Virus record (IMG/VR): IMGVR_UViG_3300005294_000076
Location: 1-21,808 of that record
Direction: 5' to 3' (one strand)
From: a virus
DNA length: 21,808 nucleotides
Positions within the stretch are counted from its first letter, which is position 1. The number at the start of each line of letters is the position of its first letter. Made by a program: the position numbers and the translations under genes. Below are positions 15,356 through 21,808 of this stretch, one piece after another. The notes below the pieces were generated by a model. The model worked only from the letters and a program-made list of their open reading frames with translations, made no database searches and had not been told where the DNA came from.

Positions 15356-18300
15356 CCACCGAGCCGGATGTCAGCCCGACCAACAAAATCAACACGCACC
15401 ACATCTCTTTGCAGGACCCAGCCGGTATGAAGTACGGTCTCATACTTTCTCCGAACGGCAACGCCATCGAGCGCCGACCCAAAGGAAACAGCCAGCACGT
15501 CCCATTCACACAGAACGATTGGAGCGGCGGGCGCGGCTTGAAAGTTGCCACCGATGACCGCTCACGCTTCGCCGACAGCAAGCGCCTGAACACCCGCAAG
15601 CCTGGGCTTGTCACCCTGGGAGGGTTGGAAACTTATACAGGATGGTTTAGAAACGTAGAGCAGTACATGCCTGCCGATGCTAGCGGGCTGACGTGGCAAT
15701 CTCTCAATGGGTCCAGTCGTTATATCGCCGTGCAGATCACGGCTTCTGCCTCGGGCAACCGGGCCCGTATCTATACTTGGATACGCAGGCGCGGAACGCC
15801 CGCCAGCACCCTAATCGCCGAACTGTGCGCCAACAACGCCGGCGCGCCGGGCACGGTGCTCAAGAGTGTCTCAGTTGCCGTCTCGGACATTGGAGATACC
15901 GTCAGCCAGCTTTATGAGTTCGCATTTTCCTCTGTGCAAGCCGTGGCCAGCGGTGCGACCTACTGGGTAGTGCTCTGTGCAGTCGGCACGGATACCGCGA
16001 CCGACTACTGGCAGGTAGGCACAGATGTAGCCGCAGGCAGCGCCTACTCAACAATCGCCGCTCCCGATGGTGTGAGCTGGGGCGCAGCGACGTATGACCT
16101 ATTCTTTCGGCTGGTCGACGACAGCGCCATACTGGGAATGATGTTTTTTGTCTATAAATCGCAGCTCTACATGCTCACCCGCCCACCTGGATCGACTGCG
16201 CCGAAGCTCTATATGAACGGCTACCGCGGCGTGGCAACCGCCAGTACCGCCGCCCTGACCGACAGTACCCAAAACTGGACAACCAACGCACTCGTAGACG
16301 CGCTGCTCCTAGTGATCGAGGGCGCGAACAGTGAATGGAGCCAGCCATACAAGACCATTGTCTCTAACGAATCGGACACAGTACACCTACCAGGCAAGCG
16401 ACCCTTCGGGAAAAACTTCGAGGCAGGCAAGAGTGTGTATGTCATTTTGGGTACAGATGTCTGGACGGAGATCACCGGGCATGGGCTGACGGTCCTGCCG
16501 ACTTCAATCCTGGTGACAGGTGACATGGTCTACTTTGCCCAGGGAGACGCGATCAAGATGCGCCGGATGAGGGAGTACAACAATAACGGCACCTGGACCA
16601 GGTTATTCGCCCAGGAGGACAACTATGCGAAGCATCTTCTGAGCTTCCAACACAAAACCAAGGGGCTGACGATCTGCAAAGCCAACGACTTCGACAACGC
16701 TGGCCGCCCGTCTTTTGCACAGGCTACGGCAGAGCCATGGGGCAGGCGGTTGAAATTCCCGTGGCTGGTCAACGATTGCGAAGTGACCACTGGCTGGACA
16801 GCCGGGGCCGGTGCGGCGATTGCCGTCGACACCGCAGATTTCATGACAGGCTCAGCGTCACTCAAGATCACCGTCTCCTCAGGTCCCGCCAATCCGGTAG
16901 CTTATTTCTCTGTTGGCAATGAGTTTGCGCGGCAGACGAACGCGAACGTTTTGGCAGGACAGCGGCAACTCCGGTTCTGGTTCAAATCGGCAAACGCGAC
17001 CGCCGAGGGAGATGTGAAGGCGTTCCTGTCCATCTCTGGCACTGCCGCCTCAAGTATCCAGGATCTACCCCTGCCCGCCCTGGTACCAAATGAATGGTTC
17101 CAAATCACCCTGCCTTACATAGACACCGCGGCAGGGTTGAATGTCGTTCTTGCTCTTGGCTTACGTGTGACCGCCGCAACTGGTAACTACTGGATCGACG
17201 GCATTGAATCCATTCCAAACGGGTCCGAGGTGCCACTCGGCAAACCTGGAGACAAGGTCACGGGGCTGGAACTCTACGGCGACCCGGAGGTTCCATGGAT
17301 CTTTCGGGCTGGATCGCTTGGGTATATCGACAACGGCACCTATACCCCTGTGCCCTTGCGGGAGTACAGTCAGGTCGAGAATATCCATAACGGCGCAGGG
17401 CACCTGGTGCATGATGTCTACCTGTACTTCTCGTTTCTCCAAGGACTCGAGGAGTATTACCGCTCGAACCTAGACGACGTGGGCCCGAACAAGGATGAGG
17501 GGTTACCGCTAGAGAGGCAGGGCTACGTCACGTCGATGGTCGGCTACCCGGACCGCTTCCTGTACAACTACGACGCGGGCACGACTGGTTACTCCTCCAT
17601 CATGACTCGCAAGGGCGGCGGGCACCACGAAGATTATCGGTGTGATGCGGCAGGTAAGCGCATCCACGCGATCTTCCTGCAAGTCATCCCAGGCGACATG
17701 GCGGACCGGCTATGGTTTAGTGAGGGCGAAGACGTTGCCTACCTGCCGATGCCGGGCAACACGGTCAACGAACTGACGGACGGGACTTACCGATTCACCC
17801 ATGAAGGCGTGCTTGAACTTGCCTGGATCGGCGACGATCAGCAGCGGATCTTCTCTTATGTGAAGCTTGGATTGGAGAATGTGAGTGCGGCGAGGTGTAT
17901 CGAGTGGGATTACAGACTGGACGAAGAAACCGCCTGGACGCCCAGCGCGACACCCTTCACCTCGGGACCCGTGCAGACCATCCTTTTGAACAAGACCGGC
18001 AAACGGCTCAAGGTGCGCTTCCGTCTCCAGTCTAACGACAACACCGAGACACCCAGGATCACGAGTATCAACGTCTCGACCACCGTGCAGCCGGATACCC
18101 GCTATGCCTACTCGATGACCTTTGTGTATTCGGACAACGGGCGGGATCTGTTGGGGAATGCCGAGAAGTATTCACGCGCAGAAATCCTCATCGCACAGCT
18201 GGACACCTGGATGACCTCGAAGACGCCGCTCACCATGCGCTCCATCTCTGAGACCTTCGACAACAAGACCATCACCCTCGACCCGACGCCCTTGCGGCCT

Positions 18301-18369
18301 GTTGCCAACGAAACACAGGAGCAGCAGGAGAAGATGTCCGGCACCCTGACCGCGGTGGAGCCGCAGTGA
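15352..18369 (+). CDS. Large tail structural protein with inserted beta-sandwich domains (nozzle-like)
   Basis: 1005 residues; ATGA overlap with the connector gene. After a short N-terminal region (about 1-95, with NDWSGGRGLK), residues about 97-253 resemble a choice-of-anchor-type extracellular beta domain (VEQYMPADASGLTWQSL, then GTPASTLIAELCANNAGAPG). Residues about 472-621 form a jelly-roll like a carbohydrate-binding module (GSASLKITVSSG, LRFWFKSANA, YWIDGIESI). The parts around them (GHLVHDVYLYFSFLQGLEEYY, LDDVGPNKDEGLP, DRLWFSEGEDVAYLPMPGNT) look like a propeller-type tail protein, with a final beta domain from about 843. In gene order this matches the tubular/nozzle protein of short-tailed phages (T7 gp12, P22 gp10). 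The inserted domains may touch host surface glycans. Confidence 0.72.
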   Translation: MTTEPDVSPTNKINTHHISLQDPAGMKYGLILSPNGNAIERRPKGNSQHVPFTQNDWSGGRGLKVATDDRSRFADSKRLNTRKPGLVTLGGLETYTGWFRNVEQYMPADASGLTWQSLNGSSRYIAVQITASASGNRARIYTWIRRRGTPASTLIAELCANNAGAPGTVLKSVSVAVSDIGDTVSQLYEFAFSSVQAVASGATYWVVLCAVGTDTATDYWQVGTDVAAGSAYSTIAAPDGVSWGAATYDLFFRLVDDSAILGMMFFVYKSQLYMLTRPPGSTAPKLYMNGYRGVATASTAALTDSTQNWTTNALVDALLLVIEGANSEWSQPYKTIVSNESDTVHLPGKRPFGKNFEAGKSVYVILGTDVWTEITGHGLTVLPTSILVTGDMVYFAQGDAIKMRRMREYNNNGTWTRLFAQEDNYAKHLLSFQHKTKGLTICKANDFDNAGRPSFAQATAEPWGRRLKFPWLVNDCEVTTGWTAGAGAAIAVDTADFMTGSASLKITVSSGPANPVAYFSVGNEFARQTNANVLAGQRQLRFWFKSANATAEGDVKAFLSISGTAASSIQDLPLPALVPNEWFQITLPYIDTAAGLNVVLALGLRVTAATGNYWIDGIESIPNGSEVPLGKPGDKVTGLELYGDPEVPWIFRAGSLGYIDNGTYTPVPLREYSQVENIHNGAGHLVHDVYLYFSFLQGLEEYYRSNLDDVGPNKDEGLPLERQGYVTSMVGYPDRFLYNYDAGTTGYSSIMTRKGGGHHEDYRCDAAGKRIHAIFLQVIPGDMADRLWFSEGEDVAYLPMPGNTVNELTDGTYRFTHEGVLELAWIGDDQQRIFSYVKLGLENVSAARCIEWDYRLDEETAWTPSATPFTSGPVQTILLNKTGKRLKVRFRLQSNDNTETPRITSINVSTTVQPDTRYAYSMTFVYSDNGRDLLGNAEKYSRAEILIAQLDTWMTSKTPLTMRSISETFDNKTITLDPTPLRPVANETQEQQEKMSGTLTAVEPQ

Positions 18370-18809
18370 CAGACTTCAAGTTCAAGACACGCCGGGCGCG
18401 ACCCTTGAAGGTGGAGAGGTTCACCCTGCCCAGGAAAGTCAAGCCGCCAGAAGAACCCAGGGGGTTGATCCAGGGCATCTACCCGGACTCGAAGGAGGAA
18501 TGGTGGACGTCTCTCTGGCTGGACCGCAAGCAATTGAGCTACAAATATCAATACCAACTGGGAGCCGTCGACCACTTTTACAAGATCGACTTCGTTGTCT
18601 GGACTGTGCCACTTGCCACGATGGTGGAGCCACTCGGTAACCACTGGCATACCGACGAGCTTGGACAGGATGACCGCAAGCGCCAGGAGGAGATCGAAGA
18701 CCTGATGCGCGACATCGCCAAGATCCCCATGCAATTCATCTTCCCTCCCGACATGATTAGCCGCGATACATTGGAGGCGGCGCTCGAAAGGATCTTCCGT
18801 GAAACCTAG
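18366..18809 (+). CDS. Putative Vsr/DUF559-like (PD-(D/E)XK-fold) protein
   Basis: 147 residues starting with GTG in a GTGA overlap with the tail gene. After a basic N-terminus (about 1-30), SKEEWWTSLWLDRKQLSYKY matches the helix seen at the start of Vsr/DUF559-type domains. It is followed by KIDFVVW (D75), MVEPLGNHWH (E88, W94, H95), then DDRKRQEEIEDLM and QFIFPPDMI. This is the order of the PD-(D/E)XK fold: D, then E, with WH and a following D-R helix. The usual third catalytic residue after E (E-x-K/Q/D) is L here, so nicking activity is doubtful. It could be a nuclease packaged or expressed late, or a domesticated structural protein. It sits between tail genes. Confidence 0.6.
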   Translation: MTDFKFKTRRARPLKVERFTLPRKVKPPEEPRGLIQGIYPDSKEEWWTSLWLDRKQLSYKYQYQLGAVDHFYKIDFVVWTVPLATMVEPLGNHWHTDELGQDDRKRQEEIEDLMRDIAKIPMQFIFPPDMISRDTLEAALERIFRET

Positions 18810-21261
18810 ACCCAACTCCTGGAACGACCTCGACGCGCAGGAAGTCTCAACTTCGACCCGATTGCAGGACAGTCAGGCATGGTACGAACAGCAACTGGCA
18901 GAAGCGACCAAGGAATTGAGTGAGCGGGTCGGAATGCAGGGGTCGCTTGGTCAGGTCAGTGCGGGCGGCGTGCAGATCTCCTCAGGCCTGGGTCTCGGCG
19001 CGTACGAGGGCGGCATTCTCAAGAGCACCATCGAGCCAGACGGGGATGTCTTTATCGGCTCGAACATCGAGCAACACTCAGGCGTGAGCTTCGCGGTCTT
19101 TGTGAATACACAAGCCTACAACGCCGAGGAGATGCAGGAGGGCGACATCCTGATCGGCAACAATTCCGACAGTGTCTCGAACATGAAGTGGGATGCGAGC
19201 GAAGGGCAGTTCCAGTTCCGGTTCGGCACGACCGTCACCGCCTACATGGACACAGATGGAACATTGAAGTTTCTGGCAGGCGAGATCGGCGGGTGGGTCA
19301 TCGGTCCCGATTCCATCAAGGACGCCGCGGGAGTGGTGGGGATGCTCTCGACCGTCACAGGCGGAGATGATATACGCTTCTTTGCCGGGCACGCAACGCC
19401 TGCAAGCGCGCCATTCCGGGTAACAGAAGCCGGGGCGCTTGTTGCCAGCAACGCCACGATCACGGGATCTATCACCGCGACGAGTGGCTCTATTGCTGGC
19501 TGGCAAATTTCAGACACGCGCATACAAAAATACACTGGCTTAATCGGCATTGCCCTCGACAGTGACGTTCCACAAATCCGGGTCGGAGATACAGGCGGGA
19601 CGTATATCATCATCAACGGTGATGCCCTTACTCCCGGCATTAGCTCCAGCAACTACGACGCGGGTGTATCGGGCTTCAACATCGACGCCGATACCGGCGA
19701 TGCGGAGTTCAACAACCTGACCGCCCGCGGCGAATTGAGAACATTCCTGCTCACATCCTCCAACCAGATGGCAGTCGCGGGAAATATCATCGTCAGTAAG
19801 GACGCGGGCAAACTGGGGGCGGATGTATCCTCGGGAGCAACGACTGTCAACTTTGGGAAAGCCTTGACTGTCGGCGACTGGATCAAAATTCAGGGGCCGG
19901 ACGACGCAGGCTCGAACAATCTGGAATGGATGCTGATCGGTTCTCTTGTCTCCGGTACGACCTACAATGTCACGCGCAATGTGGACGGCTCAGGTGCTAA
20001 TGGTTGGCTGAAAGATACCCCCTTTGTGGTGATCGGCGCGTCAGGCGACTCTCGAATTGAACTGGTTGCAGGTTCAAGCGGGTCTATTCAGTTGATTACC
20101 CAAGGGGCAACGTGGAACACCCAGACCGTGCAGGCTTCGATGTCTACTGTTGCCGGAGCAATCACCGCAGGTGGGGGATCTGTGAACATCGACTCGACTG
20201 GCATTACGACAGATAACAACTACCCAGGAGTTAGTTTTCTCGCTACAAACCCGCTCAAAACCGCTTATCTGAAAATGTCGAGTACTGACGATTTTGCTAT
20301 AAGGAACTCTGTTGCAGGAAAAAAGATAAGCCTCACAATTGATCTAGCTGATGCGTCAACCCCTGCTGTGCAGTGGTCGGAAGATGGCAACAATGCAAAC
20401 GTATCCCTGTTGACGGTGAACGCCAGCCCAACAGCCCCCGCGCGCCTTACTATTGGCGGGATAGCGGCAGCGAATGTGGGGATTGATCTATGGGCAAACA
20501 AGGACGGCAAAGCAACTGTATTCAATGACAATTCTTACGATATAGACTTTCGCATTGAAGGCTCGACCGAAGCCAATATGTTCTTCATCGACGCCGGCAA
20601 TAATCGCGTGGGGATTGGGACGGGTTCCCCAAGCGCCGCATTCAACGCAGAGGGCGGCGCGGTGTTCAATGATTTCGGTGCAGACGTGGATCACCGCATC
20701 GAAGGAGACACAGACCCCAATCTCCAGGTATGGGATGCCGGCTTAGACGCAATCGGCATGGGCGGCGCGGCGGAGAGCGGGTACAAACTCAAAGTGACGG
20801 GTGACGAGAAGGTGACAGGGAAGATCGTCGCCGATGCGATTGAAGTTGCAAACGGCAGCGCGACACTCGGCAGCACTTTCTCAATTACCGGAACTGCCGG
20901 GACCTACCAGGACACAGGATTATCTGTGACACTGCCCAGCGCGGGCAGCTACCGAATTACCGCCAATGTGCGCGGCGTGCTACAGGGAAATGCCGGGACT
21001 CTCTGGTGGATTACTGCAAAACTCTACAACTCCACGGATGCCGCCGATGTCACCGATTCTGAGCGCATCGTAACGCTCACTGGCACGACTGGGTTGAACC
21101 TGCAAAACACCGCGCCCATTGTTACCCGTGTTACGGTCGCTGCTTCTAAAACGATCAAGCTGTATGCATTTCGGAATGGCGACGGGTCGCCCTCATGGAC
21201 GCAAAGCAATATCGGGAGCGACGCGAACGGCAGAACGACCCTAATGTATGAAAAAGAGTAG
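18799..21261 (+). CDS. Tail fibre / receptor-binding protein
   Basis: 820 residues; GTG start overlapping the previous stop by 11 bases. A short helical N-terminus (to about 45) probably attaches to the virion. Then come repetitive beta elements typical of phage fibres: GEIGGWVIGPDSI, FRVTEAGALVASNATITGSI and SGSIAGWQI, followed by long Ser/Thr/Gly-rich beta sequence. Two 48-residue repeats (from 20518 and 20662) include NRVGIGTGSPS. The last 130 residues (from TFSITGTAGTYQDTGLSVTL, including KLYNSTDAADV, and ASKTIKLYAFRN) resemble the C1q/TNF-like globular tips seen at the ends of fibres. It should bind the host surface. No enzymatic motif or chaperone domain is seen. Confidence 0.85.
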   Translation: MKPRPNSWNDLDAQEVSTSTRLQDSQAWYEQQLAEATKELSERVGMQGSLGQVSAGGVQISSGLGLGAYEGGILKSTIEPDGDVFIGSNIEQHSGVSFAVFVNTQAYNAEEMQEGDILIGNNSDSVSNMKWDASEGQFQFRFGTTVTAYMDTDGTLKFLAGEIGGWVIGPDSIKDAAGVVGMLSTVTGGDDIRFFAGHATPASAPFRVTEAGALVASNATITGSITATSGSIAGWQISDTRIQKYTGLIGIALDSDVPQIRVGDTGGTYIIINGDALTPGISSSNYDAGVSGFNIDADTGDAEFNNLTARGELRTFLLTSSNQMAVAGNIIVSKDAGKLGADVSSGATTVNFGKALTVGDWIKIQGPDDAGSNNLEWMLIGSLVSGTTYNVTRNVDGSGANGWLKDTPFVVIGASGDSRIELVAGSSGSIQLITQGATWNTQTVQASMSTVAGAITAGGGSVNIDSTGITTDNNYPGVSFLATNPLKTAYLKMSSTDDFAIRNSVAGKKISLTIDLADASTPAVQWSEDGNNANVSLLTVNASPTAPARLTIGGIAAANVGIDLWANKDGKATVFNDNSYDIDFRIEGSTEANMFFIDAGNNRVGIGTGSPSAAFNAEGGAVFNDFGADVDHRIEGDTDPNLQVWDAGLDAIGMGGAAESGYKLKVTGDEKVTGKIVADAIEVANGSATLGSTFSITGTAGTYQDTGLSVTLPSAGSYRITANVRGVLQGNAGTLWWITAKLYNSTDAADVTDSERIVTLTGTTGLNLQNTAPIVTRVTVAASKTIKLYAFRNGDGSPSWTQSNIGSDANGRTTLMYEKE
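20518..20775 (+). repeat. Two tandem protein repeats in the tail fibre
   Basis: From 20518 and from 20662 the fibre encodes two copies of a pattern VFND..-D-D-RIEG-T--N----DAG, 48 residues apart (residues about 574 and 622). They are diverged at DNA level, so the duplication is old or under selection only for protein. Confidence 0.6.
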
Positions 21262-21340
21262 ACTCCTCCGCGGCATCCTCAACGGCTTATTATTTGAACT
21301 GGCGATTCTCGCCATCATTCTGATCATAGTATGGAGATAA
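21248..21340 (+). CDS. 30-residue single-span membrane peptide
   Basis: The ATG lies inside the last codons of the fibre gene (14-base overlap in another frame). The product starts MKKSRLLRGILNGLLFELAI and continues with a strongly hydrophobic run to a final IVWR, so it has a positively charged N-terminus and one membrane helix. Small peptides like this occur near tail genes and in lysis cassettes; a holin or other lysis role is possible but not shown. No strong ribosome binding site is seen. The stop is three bases before the next start. Confidence 0.5.
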   Translation: MKKSRLLRGILNGLLFELAILAIILIIVWR

Positions 21341-21342
21341 AA

Positions 21343-21516
21343 ATGCTCACTCAGGAACAAAAGAAAATACTCTTGGATTTACTGAACAACGCTCAGGTCT
21401 CAGGCAACCGGCAGCAGATCGGGAAGATGCTGGAGAAGCTGGACGAACTGGCACGGGTGCTCGAAGCGATGCCGACCGAGCCGGACGCGAAGACCGAGAC
21501 CAAGAAGAAAAAGTAG
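21343..21516 (+). CDS. Small helical hypothetical protein
   Basis: 57 residues from the ATG at 21343, which has GGAG about 6 bases upstream; an ATG at 21331 is in frame but lies in that binding site. The protein is an amphipathic helix pair (LTQEQKKILLDLLNNAQVSG then QQIGKMLEKLDELARVLEAM) followed by a charged Lys-rich tail ending KKKK. It is not recognised as a known family. It is the last gene before the convergent integrase. Confidence 0.7.
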   Translation: MLTQEQKKILLDLLNNAQVSGNRQQIGKMLEKLDELARVLEAMPTEPDAKTETKKKK

Positions 21517-21571
21517 GTCCGGCATCGCCACGATCGACGATACCACCAGGTACGGCGGTGCCAGCTGCGAT

Positions 21572-21808
21572 CTACAGCCGCCAGTTATCCACAGGACTTG
21601 CTCTTCTGTGAACTGTATCCACATCCACTTGAGCCAGTTGGAGATAGTGCTTTACCATCTCAAGAGACGAGTGCCCAAGCATCGCCTGGAGCGTGTACGC
21701 GTTACCCCCATTTCTCAGGTACTGAATTGCAAACGTGTGACGAAAGCGGTGAGGGTGGACGTTTGCCACCCCTGCCCGCCTGCCGATCCCTGAAAACATC
21801 TCGGCGAG
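21572..21808 (-). CDS. Tyrosine recombinase / phage integrase, C-terminal end only
   Basis: The frame is open through the right edge, so only the last 78 residues are visible; the start is outside the window. Catalytic marks of the family are present: HPHRFRHTFA contains the H-x-x-R box, MLGHSSLEMV the LGH box, and KHYLQLAQ the nucleophile tyrosine. It catalyses site-specific integration and excision between attP and attB through a covalent phosphotyrosine. It runs opposite to all other genes and converges on the fibre end. An attachment site should lie near it, but no tRNA fragment or repeat is recognisable in 21517-21571. Nothing here suggests that it is broken. Confidence 0.93.
   Translation of the reverse strand, partial: LAEMFSGIGRRAGVANVHPHRFRHTFAIQYLRNGGNAYTLQAMLGHSSLEMVKHYLQLAQVDVDTVHRRASPVDNWRL

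Noticed and set aside
21517-21571. A tRNA-derived attachment site or bidirectional terminator beside the integrase.
   Set aside because: No tRNA arm, long repeat or hairpin with T-run was found in these 55 bases.
1-21808. CRISPR arrays, tRNA or rRNA genes, insertion sequences and diversity-generating retroelements.
   Set aside because: No regularly spaced repeats, tRNA-type arms, transposase motifs or reverse transcriptase motifs were seen.

Overview
The window is the late (virion morphogenesis) region of a tailed double-stranded DNA phage or prophage. All genes but the last lie on the + strand, are tightly packed, and often share ATGA or GTGA stop/start overlaps. The last gene, cut by the right edge, is the C-terminal end of a tyrosine recombinase on the - strand, which suggests a temperate phage or integrated prophage. 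No tape-measure, tail-tube, sheath or baseplate gene is seen. Capsid genes are followed by a connector-like protein, a large tail protein and a fibre, which fits a short-tailed (podovirus-like) virion best; this is inference from gene order. The host cannot be fixed from the sequence. A short linker coding for QSAISGQPS resembles a low-complexity repeat I associate with Chloroflexota/Anaerolineae assemblies, which is a weak hint only.

Layout. (1) 1-8985: one giant open reading frame, already open at the left edge, coding at least 2994 residues. It is a 'polyvalent' protein with Gly-rich membrane-active segments, an ADP-ribosyltransferase domain, a zincin with HENAH, a GGDEF (diguanylate-cyclase-like) domain and a long conserved C-terminal region. 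(2) 9011-9820: a small conserved phage protein and a DUF5662 protein. (3) 9817-10446: a poorly coding stretch with two doubtful mini-ORFs, four hairpins and two sigma70-type promoters. (4) 10447-11324: a D12-class (Dam-like) adenine methyltransferase and a coupled 57-residue ORF. (5) 11295-11390: a strong extended -10 promoter followed by an intrinsic terminator just before the capsid genes. (6) 11418-13522: scaffold-like protein, major capsid protein, small beta-rich (decoration-like) protein, terminator. (7) 13536-14564: a Rossmann-like protein and two small proteins. (8) 14561-21261: connector-like protein, 1005-residue tail protein with inserted beta-sandwich domains, a Vsr/DUF559-like nuclease-fold protein, and an 820-residue tail fibre. 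(9) 21248-21516: a 30-residue membrane peptide and a 57-residue helical protein. (10) 21572-21808: integrase C-terminus.

How it fits together. The giant protein is probably packaged in the head and delivered with the DNA, bringing membrane-active segments and several effector domains into the host. Scaffold, capsid and decoration proteins build the head, the 264- and 1005-residue proteins the neck and short tail, and the 820-residue fibre binds the host. The GGDEF plus ART plus zincin combination in one phage protein is the most unusual thing here. No lysis gene, portal or terminase is recognised inside the window.
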